Shown in pieces: positions 6,001 to 12,507 of a stretch of DNA of 18,796 nucleotides. Both the position numbers and the translations under genes were made by a program. The number at the start of each line of letters is the position of its first letter. Position 1 is the first letter of the stretch. The stretch comes from Clostridiales bacterium (lineage in GTDB: Bacteria > Bacillota > Clostridia > Oscillospirales > Oscillospiraceae): the NCBI GenBank assembly GCA_021203685.1, contig JAJQAS010000240.1, forward strand, positions 1-18,796, in the 5' to 3' direction. The notes under the pieces were generated by a model, which was not told where the DNA came from, made no database searches, and was given only the letters and a program-made list of their open reading frames with translations.

Positions 6001-8977
6001 GCTGGAAGACGGGCTGCGTTTTTGCGAGCGGTTCCGGAAAAACCAGGCGGGCGCCTTTGTGATGGACGAAAAGCCGCTGAACCAGTACATCGACGAGATT
6101 TGGGACAGCACCAGCGAGCTGACCACCAGCCGGAAGACCGAGCGCCTGATAGGCGCCCAGCGGCAGAACATCCTCAACAAGGTGGAGTCCTATCTCCAGG
6201 CATACCAGCAATGGGCTGAGCTGTGCCAGGTCAAGGACACGGGTTCCAACGCCTACGTGGACGTTCGTGACCGGCTGCTCGACCTGGTGGAACAGGCCCG
6301 GCGGCAGTTGGCTGCCCGGGGACAGGAGACCCGGGCGGACGAAAACGCCGCGCTGACGGCGGTGGCGGAGACGCTTGCGGACATCAAGGCGCAGCTCCAG
6401 GGCAAAAAGGACACCCGGCAATATTTTTACCGGGACTTCCTGACCAGCGGCCATGTGGAGCTGGATATGGCCACCATGCTGCCCATGCTGGACGAATCGG
6501 TCTCCATCCTCCCCGGTTACGAGCTGTGGAACCGGGTGCTGCTCCACGAGCGGGATAAGATCCCCTTTGCGGAGTACCAGGAACAGGTGCTGCGGGGGGA
6601 CGGCGCCCAGGAATACGACTTTGGCCGCCAGATGCTGCTGATCCGGTACCTGGGCAGCATGGACCCCCTGCCCGAAGGGGTGACGCTGGAGCAGCTGAAC
6701 GAGCTGGAGGAGCAGATCTCCCGGAACGTGGAGGCCATGCCGTCGGAAATCCAGCGCATGGAGCAGAAGTTCAACGCGGAAATGGAACTGGCCGAGGCCT
6801 ATGGCCGCTTTGCCGACCTGGGGGCCAAGGACCGCATTTTGCACGAGTTCCGGGACTGGTACCGGCCTTCCGCCGACCACTCCTGCAACTACGGCTTTTA
6901 TAGTCGGGCCATGAACGCCTGCTGCGCCGCCGTGGAGCGGGATTCCCAGCGGCTGCGGGAAACCTATCTGGACAAGCTGAACCAGATGAAAGCGGACCTG
7001 GCGGCATTGCAGGAGGAGAAGGAGAACAACATCCTCGACGCCATCTCCGCCCTCATCGACGAGGGCAAATACTCCGTGGCGGACGACTATATGCGCCTGG
7101 CCCGCAGCGGCTACACCGCGCCGCCGGTGAGCTATATGCGCTCCGGCAACAGCACTGATTACTTCGAGCAGTTCCTCGACGAGTACAACGCCCTCTTTCA
7201 GAGCTATGGCCAGCAGGCGGAGCGGACGCTGCAGGAGGTGTACAAAGACTACAATCGCACGGGCCAGGGGGATGCCCAGCAGGACGCCTATGCCCTCATC
7301 GAGGCATGGCCCGGGGGCGACAGGACGCAGGACGAATCCATTGCCGCCTTTTTGACGGCGCTGGGGCTGCAAAAGCCCCGCCAGATCCAGCGGATCTCCG
7401 CCACCGGCGAGACCACCGATGAAAACACCCTCTCCTGGCACTATCTCCCGGAGCAGAGCGTGGACAACGCCTCCGACTACGAGCACCCCATTGCGGCCTT
7501 TGGCAGCAGGCTGTCCCGGGACGGCCTGACCATCCGGCTGATTTTGGGCCGGACGGCCAAGGACAAGATCCTCTCCACCATCCGCAGCTACGGCGCGACC
7601 GGCGGTCCGGTGGTGATTTTGCTGGACTACTTCCTCTCCCTGCCGGAGCGGCGGGCCATTGCCGCCACCATGAAGCAGGAGGGCGCCAGCACCCGCACGA
7701 TGGTGCTCATCGACCGCATTATGGCGGTGTTCCTGTCCGGTATCCCCAAGGATGAGCGGGTCAAGGCCATGCTGCAATGCACGCTGCCCTTCAGCTGGCT
7801 GAACCCCTACCACAAGAGCAGCGCGTCGGTCATCCCGCCGGAGATGTTCATGGGCCGCCGGGAGGAACTGCGCAGCATCCTGGAACCCAGCGGCACCCAC
7901 ATCATCTACGGCGGCCGCCAGCTGGGCAAGACCGCCCTGCTCCAGCGAGCCAGGGCGCGGGTGGACAACAGCGCCCTGGGCAACTGGGCCATCTACCTCT
8001 CCATCAAGGAGAAAACCGAAGCGCAGGTGCTGCCCAAAATTTACGACGAGCTGGTGCTGACCGGTTTTTTGGACGCAGGCGACACCGTGACGAGCTGGGA
8101 CGACCTGTGTACAGTCATCCGGGTCCGGATGCAGAGCCAGGAACAGGAGGTCAAGCAGGTGCTGCTGCTGCTGGACGAGGCGGACACCTTCCTGCAATCC
8201 TGCGAGAAGACCGGTTACATCGTCATCGACCAGCTGCTGGCCCTGCAAAACAGCACAGGAGACAAATTCAAGTTCGTACTGGCCGGCCTGCACAACGTCC
8301 TGCGCTACTCCCGAAAGGCGATGGACAACAACGTGTCGCTGATGCGGCTGTCCCCCATGTGCATCAAGCCGCTGAAATACAGCGAGGGCAGCGAGCTGCT
8401 GGAAAAGCCCCTGTTCTATCTGGGCTTCCGGGTGAAGCCGGAGCATACGCCGCTGATCTCCCAGATCCTGTCCACCTGCAACTATTATCCCGGCCTCATT
8501 CACTACTACGCCTATCAGCTGCTGAACAAAATGGAGCTGAACCGGACCAACGACACCAGCGCGCCCCCCTATTACCTGGACGAGACGCAGATCCGCAACC
8601 TGCTCCAGGACCCGGAGTTCAACGAGCAGATCAAGGAGAAGCTGTTCATCACCCTGGGGGTGGACGCCAACGAGGGCAACCACTACAGCATTTTGGCCTA
8701 CGCGCTGGCCTATTGCTTCCACACCGACAAGGCAGGCGCGTCCTTCGGGTTCACCGCCCTGGACCTGATGCACATCTGCGCCCAGTTTGAGATCTGGACC
8801 ATCAGCGACCTGGAGGAATACACCGTCCACGCGCTGCTGGAGGAGATGGTGGAGCTGAACGTGCTGCAAACCACCGACAAGAAGCAGTATTCCTTCAACC
8901 GGCGCAGCTTCCTGGAGATGCTGGGCGATGAAGAGACCGTTATGGAGGAGTTGTATCGTTTTGCCGATGTTAAATGA
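3065..8977 (+). CDS. Giant STAND/AAA-type ATPase with LSm-like and cold-shock-like N-terminal domains
   Basis: A 1970-residue cytoplasmic protein that I cannot name. Residues 1-77 resemble an LSm/Sm barrel (SIQVTTEDGTILRGTILEND). A Pro/Ala linker follows (78-96), then helices. Residues 325-395 and 403-472 look like two cold-shock/OB-type barrels, the second reading GEIFSLKWTAEEGQI then FPFR. TPR-like helices follow, then a Pro/Glu linker (693-741) and long helical and coiled-coil stretches (about 1070-1330). A Rossmann-like strand pattern appears at about 1513-1560 (GGPVVILLD, TMVLIDRIM). The ATPase is introduced by NPY (1580-1582) and PPEMFMGRREEL (1591 on). Walker A is GGRQLGKT (1616-1623), Walker B is VLLLLDEAD (1699-1707), and a winged-helix-like tail ends the protein. 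The ATG at 3065 is supported by AAGAGG 8 bases upstream. It overlaps the next gene by 11 bases, so the two are probably translated together. The NTPase call is firm; function is inferred. Confidence 0.88.
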   Translation: MALSKMKARKLAQLQPNTSIQVTTEDGTILRGTILENDGESLEVRGQTVFSDGSSSEWAETVLDYEDLKAFFVLTGEAAPAPAPAQNPVPAAPEPAPLTLGERLRQYLKTGEKPAFWQESTFPVMEDGGLSQHLNAVSDKNHRRVMQPVVDKFLYGQQCRENTRMNEAIRQMNQLFRQDEELEDDPEVLLLAAAMLYAAGRDGALLLEQRGFYYEAANCLLQKQPKGYAGRVLTNIVLALLREDDRRAELYSMLFQGILASGDAALLPTIVARFPEDVTYLAELIEYLSQAAGIDRPTGGLKQQAEHLAEQFPAGLPSGGKERQGELFSYDRNTETGAIEWDEVWCTFSINMVSSRALRSYLKSLRTRDLDKNPVRVLLQTHNGVPVALREDPVRETLAPERLRGEIFSLKWTAEEGQIRTEDGETFPFRYASLTTVPLKNRVKKIMMGDLTGKEIQVTFQLEQGWAVGIKDYAVPPKVELSPEARFQRIRASLTNGDDENRFRNALRDLPPLFETPLCGQALELYLSNVVAQYNLDSSREWLTQAAKAYRQYQNRYLTSQQALRTLVTFAGKLGETELILSSVRQLMGTQTIMGAAGTVQNDVAMCAKLCQTQYWKSGDKRLLECCGECLDTMKTCLPRDLWGSFYNYQMFWLVETGELEEAAALQKEAEEKQIALAMDEPVAQKLGAYRAQQQPAPEPEPEPEPVPEDEGTPEETPEPEIEPEPEEEPAPAPRRQHRPLPDLPVRNVKIDLTNGIFKDITCPGGDGDPEAVETVWRLIAGGAAPSALLYARALTRGAPELWQPVYAMLAYAYQDPLLAEEYRYARLQAVYGAEVPGCTVETVERFALCALLRMLFADQIDENILYSVKESLIRDALGDCRLYQEADAFSNLFEELCAFIHDHQQGFGPETVGKIKSFAEVRQQRETAQLRARELLEMRSDVTASRNARVNGVRQKLFGREGSMKKLIRIAAENRVDELEDGLRFCERFRKNQAGAFVMDEKPLNQYIDEIWDSTSELTTSRKTERLIGAQRQNILNKVESYLQAYQQWAELCQVKDTGSNAYVDVRDRLLDLVEQARRQLAARGQETRADENAALTAVAETLADIKAQLQGKKDTRQYFYRDFLTSGHVELDMATMLPMLDESVSILPGYELWNRVLLHERDKIPFAEYQEQVLRGDGAQEYDFGRQMLLIRYLGSMDPLPEGVTLEQLNELEEQISRNVEAMPSEIQRMEQKFNAEMELAEAYGRFADLGAKDRILHEFRDWYRPSADHSCNYGFYSRAMNACCAAVERDSQRLRETYLDKLNQMKADLAALQEEKENNILDAISALIDEGKYSVADDYMRLARSGYTAPPVSYMRSGNSTDYFEQFLDEYNALFQSYGQQAERTLQEVYKDYNRTGQGDAQQDAYALIEAWPGGDRTQDESIAAFLTALGLQKPRQIQRISATGETTDENTLSWHYLPEQSVDNASDYEHPIAAFGSRLSRDGLTIRLILGRTAKDKILSTIRSYGATGGPVVILLDYFLSLPERRAIAATMKQEGASTRTMVLIDRIMAVFLSGIPKDERVKAMLQCTLPFSWLNPYHKSSASVIPPEMFMGRREELRSILEPSGTHIIYGGRQLGKTALLQRARARVDNSALGNWAIYLSIKEKTEAQVLPKIYDELVLTGFLDAGDTVTSWDDLCTVIRVRMQSQEQEVKQVLLLLDEADTFLQSCEKTGYIVIDQLLALQNSTGDKFKFVLAGLHNVLRYSRKAMDNNVSLMRLSPMCIKPLKYSEGSELLEKPLFYLGFRVKPEHTPLISQILSTCNYYPGLIHYYAYQLLNKMELNRTNDTSAPPYYLDETQIRNLLQDPEFNEQIKEKLFITLGVDANEGNHYSILAYALAYCFHTDKAGASFGFTALDLMHICAQFEIWTISDLEEYTVHALLEEMVELNVLQTTDKKQYSFNRRSFLEMLGDEETVMEELYRFADVK

Positions 8978-9980
8978 ACCTGAGCTGTGGTGGAACGAAA
9001 TGCCCGGCCCATCGAACCTGGTGGAGGAGGCCGCGGAACAACTGCTGCAAAGGGAGAGCGTCGCGCTCCACTGCGCGGAAGGCGTTATCCCGTGGGAGGA
9101 AGACTTCCGCATCAGCGTGAAAGAAAAGGTCCAGCGGCGGGACCCGGACTTTCTGTTGGACGCATATACCGCCCCGGCCCAGGGCGACCCGGGCCGTTGG
9201 GTCGTGGACCAGCTGACGGGGGGAGGCTTCTTCTGCCTCCCCTCGGAGGACCCGGTGCAGAAAGCCTCGGCGCAGGGGCTGCTGAAAAACCGCATTCTGT
9301 GGGTCAGCGGCATCCGGGAAAAGCGGCAGGCGGACGACTGGCTGGACCTGACCCAGCGGATGAAGCGGGTGCCGCCCCGGCAGCGAGGCTGCGTGGTGCT
9401 GCTGCTTCCCAGCGGCCTGCCGGGCCGTTCCTGGCTGGCGGAGCTGGATATGGAGGCGTTTGTGGGGGAATACGACCTGCACTTTTTCGCCGAGACGCTG
9501 ACCTCCCGGCGGCGGATGCCCCGGTTTGAGAAAAAATACCTGGCGGAGCTGGCGGTGGCGCTGTCCCAGGGCGACCCCGGTCGGTGCGCCCGGTTCACGG
9601 CGATGGGCCGCCGCCTGGTGGAGGCCCCGGAAGCCCTGGAGATGGGCATGGACCACGCGGACAGGCACCACGCGGTCTGGCTGGCACAGATGCGGGTGGT
9701 GTTCGCCAAAATCGAAGAGACGAAGTTCGCCATCCTCCAGCGCAACCAGGCCGCTGTCAGCGACCTCGTGGGGGACAGGGACGATTTTGAAAATTACATC
9801 GTCGAAATTGGCGACATCGAGCTGCGGCACCTGATTCACGCCTCCAAAAACGGGCGGCTCTGGCTCCCGGCGGAGGACTGGCAGACCGTCCAGATCCTCT
9901 ACGCCAACCGCAACCAGCTGGCCCACCACCACACCCTGTCGTTCCAGGAACTGGAGGAACTGAACGAACGGCTGCTCTGA
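8967..9980 (+). CDS. HEPN-motif protein, putative RNase partner of the giant ATPase
   Basis: A 337-residue protein of unknown family. The C-terminal ~110 residues are helical and end in NRNQLAHH, where R315-N316-x3-H320 fits the RNxxxH catalytic signature of HEPN ribonucleases. The surrounding pattern (IGDIELRHLI, then W-rich, then RN-x-LAHH before a last helix) recalls Swt1-like HEPN modules. Residues about 15-225 alternate helices with hydrophobic strands (NRILWVSGI, RGCVVLLLPSG, YDLHFFAETL) like a P-loop NTPase core, but no Walker A is present, so it may be an inactive ATPase-like domain. The ATG at 8967 overlaps the ATPase gene by 11 bases. GGAGGAG at 8944-8950 is 16 bases away, which is long, so a TTG at 8961 or reinitiation after the upstream stop is possible. 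HEPN is supported by the motif only; the enzyme activity is inferred. Confidence 0.8.
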   Translation: MLNEPELWWNEMPGPSNLVEEAAEQLLQRESVALHCAEGVIPWEEDFRISVKEKVQRRDPDFLLDAYTAPAQGDPGRWVVDQLTGGGFFCLPSEDPVQKASAQGLLKNRILWVSGIREKRQADDWLDLTQRMKRVPPRQRGCVVLLLPSGLPGRSWLAELDMEAFVGEYDLHFFAETLTSRRRMPRFEKKYLAELAVALSQGDPGRCARFTAMGRRLVEAPEALEMGMDHADRHHAVWLAQMRVVFAKIEETKFAILQRNQAAVSDLVGDRDDFENYIVEIGDIELRHLIHASKNGRLWLPAEDWQTVQILYANRNQLAHHHTLSFQELEELNERLL

Positions 9981-10032
9981 TCTGGCCCCTGTTCAAAATT
10001 TTTTCGCAAATTCTTCGCAATTTGTCCAACAC

Positions 10033-10061
10033 CTGACCCCCGGGTTCTGCTATTCTATACT
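10033..10061 (+). promoter_or_regulatory. Possible promoter of a small RNA downstream of the HEPN gene
   Basis: CTGACC (10033-10038, 4 of 6 matches to TTGACA), a 17-bp spacer, then TATACT (10056-10061, 5 of 6 matches). No gene follows on this strand before the terminator at 10143-10185, so transcription from it would give a transcript of about 115 bases. Confidence 0.35.
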
Positions 10062-10067
10062 TGCAGG

Positions 10068-10184
10068 AAGCGAACAGGGCAACGCGAACTGCAACGCAAC
10101 GTTTTTCATTTTTCTCCTTTCTTTTCTTTCTTTTCTCTCTTTCCGCAAAAGAAGCCGCCGGGCATTGGCCCGGCGGCTTTTGCG
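10068..10184 (+). ncRNA. Candidate small RNA with a repeated 5' motif and a pyrimidine tract
   Basis: The predicted transcript runs from the promoter at 10033-10061 to the terminator hairpin. Near its 5' end GCGAAC-AGG-GCAAC (10070-10083) is repeated as GCGAAC-T-GCAAC (10084-10095) and again as GCAAC (10096-10100). A tract of about 40 bases that is almost only C and T follows (10102-10143), then the long terminator stem. No start codon with a ribosome binding site gives a credible product. It matches no RNA family I recognise. It could equally be the 3' untranslated region of the HEPN mRNA. Confidence 0.3.
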
Positions 10185-10185
10185 G
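10143..10185. terminator. Strong bidirectional terminator between the convergent ATPase-HEPN operon and DUF4886 gene
   Basis: A perfect 11-bp GC-rich stem (10153-10163 with 10168-10178) closes a 4-base ATTG loop. The flanks CCGCAAAAG and CTTTTGCGG can extend the pairing with a 2-base bulge. T-rich tails follow on both strands, suiting its position between converging genes. Confidence 0.85.
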
Positions 10186-10202
10186 TTTCTATGGTGCTGC
10201 GG

Positions 10203-12326
10203 CTACTTGGAGATCTTCACGGATTTTTTCCCGCTCCAGGCGGAGTAGTATTTTGTCCCGGAGACGGTCTTGTAGGCCCGGACCCGGACATAGTATTTCT
10301 TTTTCTTGGTCAGCTTGGAAATGGTCTTGCTCACCGTCTTATAGCTGGAGACGGTGACGGTCTTATAGCTGGAAAAGCTGCTGGAGGTGGAATACTGGAT
10401 CTGGTAGCCGGTGGCCTTGGTGTTTTTGCTCCACTTCACCTTCAGCTTTTTGGTTTTGACGTTTTTCAGGCTGGAGATGGAGGGAGCCGACAGGCAATAG
10501 ATGTTCTTGACGCTGCTCCAGGCAGAATAGCTCTTGGTGCCGCCCACGGTGCGGTAGGCCCGTACCCGGACATAGTATTTTGTCCCGTTGGTGCGGCTGG
10601 AGGTGGTCTTGCTGGTGCCGCTGGCCGTGGTGGTCTGGACATTTTTGGTGAAAGAGCTGTCGGTGGCGGTCTGCACCTGGTAGCCGGTGACGCTGCTGAC
10701 CGCTTTCCACTTGACTGTCAGCTTGCTGCCGCTGGCGTTGGACAGGCTGGAAATGGAGGGTGCGCCGGACACCTTGGCGGAGGCGTCCACCTTATCGGAG
10801 ATATAGTCGTCACCCAGGGCACAGATGTAATAGTTGTAGCCCGTGGCGGTGTAGCTGTAGGAATAGCTGCTTTTCCCGGTGGAGCGGGTGGTCAGCAGAG
10901 CGGCGGTGCCGCCGCTCCGGGGAAGCCGGTAGACCTGATAGCCGGTGGCCCCACTGACTGCGCTCCAGGTCAGGGTGGTCTTGCCGCTGCTGGTGGATTT
11001 GGTCACCGTAGGCCGGCTGAGGGAGGGCGTCGTGGTACTCTGTTGAGTGACAGCGTAGGGGGTGCTCTCCGCGTCCGCCACGGACTGCCGCAGCACCGCC
11101 AGATGCAGGGAGGAACAGGTATAGGAGTCGGTGTTGATTTCCTTGATGCCGGAGAGATCCATGCCGCAGGCGGAGGCCACGCTCATGGCGGCCAGGTAGC
11201 GGCCCAGTCCGTAGGACAGGTGTTTCGCGTCTCGGTTCAGGGTGTCGCCCAGGTAGCTGCTGCGGGCGTTCTGGATGGCGGTGCCCGCGGTGATGATCAG
11301 ATCTACCGCGCCGCTGGCGGCAACTGCGCTCTTGGTTGTGGAACAGATATAATTGTACATGGTCAGTTGGCTGCCGCCAAATACACTTTTATAAACCGAG
11401 TTGCCGCTGTTGCTGCGATGCGCCCAGGTCATCTCGAAGCCGATCTTCACGTCGGCGTTGCCGCACAGCCCCACTACATAGTTGGAGAGCAGGGTCAGAT
11501 AGTTGTCCCCGGCGGAGTTATAGAACGTGCTGGACAGTCCGGAATCGGTACTGTGCTGCTGGAAAATGATGATGTCCCAGTCCTCATCCTCCACCGCCTG
11601 GGCCATTGTCGCGTTGCTGGTGGTTTTCCAGCTGCCGGAGGCGTTTTTCCGGTAGGTGTAGGCGGCGGTATCGTTTTGGGCGTAGCTCCAATGGTTGGCA
11701 AGGGTCTGGTCGCCCTTTTGCAGGTTGCCTACCACCACATCGTACCCGGCGTCATCAGCCACCTGGTAGAGGTATTCAGTGCTGCCCACGCTGAAGCTGT
11801 TGCCAATGACCAGAATACGGAAGGTGGTACCCTTTTTTGCATAGGAGCATTTGTAGGCCGCAGTCCGGGTGGCGGAGGCCGCAGCGACTTCCGCCTCGCC
11901 CTCTGCCTCGTCCTCAGCAGATTCCCCAGCGGCGTCCTCGGCTGCGGAAACGACGGCCTCTTCTTCCGCTTCGACCGTAGCTTCCCCTTCGTCTGCGGTT
12001 TCGTCCGGGTCAGAGACGGCTGTGTTTTCCTCAGCCGTTGGCTGTTCCGTCTCCGCCTCCGACTCCGCTTCGGTCGGATCCGCATCCGTTGCAGTTTCGG
12101 CGGCGTCCTCCGCAGCTTCCCCGGCGTCCTCAACCGGGGTGTCCGGGTCAGATTTTGTTTCCCAGGTGGTTTCGGCAGCGTCCTCTGTCTGCGTGTTCTC
12201 GTCCTGGCTGATGGCGTAGGTTGCCGCTTCGTCCAGGCTGGCTGCCGCCGCTTCCATGGGGAGAGTCCCCAAAACCAGCACCAGGGCCAGCAGCGCGGCC
12301 AACCCGTGCCGTAAGGTTTGCTTCAT
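10203..12326 (-). CDS. Secreted DUF4886 (SGNH-hydrolase-like) protein with fibronectin type III repeats, paralogue 1
   Basis: A 707-residue exported protein. Residues 1-28 are a signal peptide (positive start, LAALLALVLVLGTL core, A-rich cleavage zone). Residues about 30-150 are an acidic Glu/Ala/Thr/Asp-rich low-complexity linker. Residues about 168-415 are a DUF4886 domain: GNSFSV holds the likely nucleophile S177, FQQHS follows at 255-259, and DAKH (366-369) matches the Asp-x-x-His block of SGNH hydrolases. Three Fn3-like domains follow (about 435-520, 521-612, 613-707), each with a TLTW/TVKW strand and a YYVRVRAY strand. There is no LPXTG sorting signal; the end is Lys-rich. AGGAGG (12335-12340) lies 8 bases before the ATG. 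It probably acts on an extracellular glycan ester or binds glycans; the substrate is unknown. Its closest relative is the next gene upstream. Its promoter spacer has a C10 tract. Confidence 0.9.
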   Translation of the reverse strand: MKQTLRHGLAALLALVLVLGTLPMEAAAASLDEAATYAISQDENTQTEDAAETTWETKSDPDTPVEDAGEAAEDAAETATDADPTEAESEAETEQPTAEENTAVSDPDETADEGEATVEAEEEAVVSAAEDAAGESAEDEAEGEAEVAAASATRTAAYKCSYAKKGTTFRILVIGNSFSVGSTEYLYQVADDAGYDVVVGNLQKGDQTLANHWSYAQNDTAAYTYRKNASGSWKTTSNATMAQAVEDEDWDIIIFQQHSTDSGLSSTFYNSAGDNYLTLLSNYVVGLCGNADVKIGFEMTWAHRSNSGNSVYKSVFGGSQLTMYNYICSTTKSAVAASGAVDLIITAGTAIQNARSSYLGDTLNRDAKHLSYGLGRYLAAMSVASACGMDLSGIKEINTDSYTCSSLHLAVLRQSVADAESTPYAVTQQSTTTPSLSRPTVTKSTSSGKTTLTWSAVSGATGYQVYRLPRSGGTAALLTTRSTGKSSYSYSYTATGYNYYICALGDDYISDKVDASAKVSGAPSISSLSNASGSKLTVKWKAVSSVTGYQVQTATDSSFTKNVQTTTASGTSKTTSSRTNGTKYYVRVRAYRTVGGTKSYSAWSSVKNIYCLSAPSISSLKNVKTKKLKVKWSKNTKATGYQIQYSTSSSFSSYKTVTVSSYKTVSKTISKLTKKKKYYVRVRAYKTVSGTKYYSAWSGKKSVKISK
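10316..10436 (-). repeat. 121-bp direct repeat, copy 1 (last Fn3 domain of paralogue 1)
   Basis: This stretch is identical base for base to 12621-12741. It encodes part of the C-terminal Fn3 domain (VKWSKNTKATGYQIQYSTSS region). The surrounding sequence is still very similar but has scattered substitutions. Confidence 0.9.
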
Positions 12327-12382
12327 AAAAATATCCTCCTATCCATACCCTAATATTACGACGATACAACATTTATACAGGT

Positions 12383-12413
12383 AGTTTACTACGGGGGGGG
12401 GGTAAAATTACAA
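12383..12413 (-). promoter_or_regulatory. Promoter of DUF4886 paralogue 1 with a poly-C tract in the spacer
   Basis: Read on the minus strand: -35 TTGTAA (12408-12413), a 19-bp spacer that includes ten consecutive C (12393-12402), then -10 TAAACT (12383-12388). The same -35/-10 layout, but with a 17-bp spacer and no homopolymer, precedes the paralogue at 14943-14971, which supports the assignment. A second -10-like TATAAA lies just downstream at 12372-12377. Confidence 0.55.
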
Positions 12414-12452
12414 GTGTTATTTTGGTTATTTTTAATGATTTTTCCCATTTTA

Positions 12453-12485
12453 AAACGAAAAGCCCGCTCCCGTTCGGAAGCAGGC
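12453..12485 (-). terminator. Terminator of DUF4886 paralogue 2
   Basis: On the minus strand GCCTGCTTCC (12476-12485) pairs with GGGAGCGGGC (12462-12471) through 10 bp including two G-U pairs, closing a GAAC loop. TTTTCGTTTT follows. It lies 22 bases after the stop at 12508. Confidence 0.85.
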
Positions 12486-12507
12486 GTTTCGTTCTTTATG
12501 TATATGG

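Noticed and set aside
3476..9745. A 2089-residue open frame on the minus strand opposite the giant ATPase gene
   Set aside because: It is low in recognisable domains, rich in Gln, Gly, His and Arg, and has no ribosome binding site. Such antisense frames are common in GC-rich DNA opposite a biased coding frame. The plus strand carries clear ATPase motifs.
9999..10026. Short inverted repeat CAAATT/AATTTG after the HEPN gene as a terminator
   Set aside because: The stem is AT-rich, 6 bp long and lacks a following T-run on the plus strand. The real terminator is at 10143-10185.
10191..12314. Long plus-strand open frame opposite DUF4886 paralogue 1 (and a similar one opposite paralogue 2 at 13522-14988)
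   Set aside because: Gly/Val/Ala-rich translation of the antisense strand. The minus strand has signal peptide, catalytic motifs and Fn3 domains.
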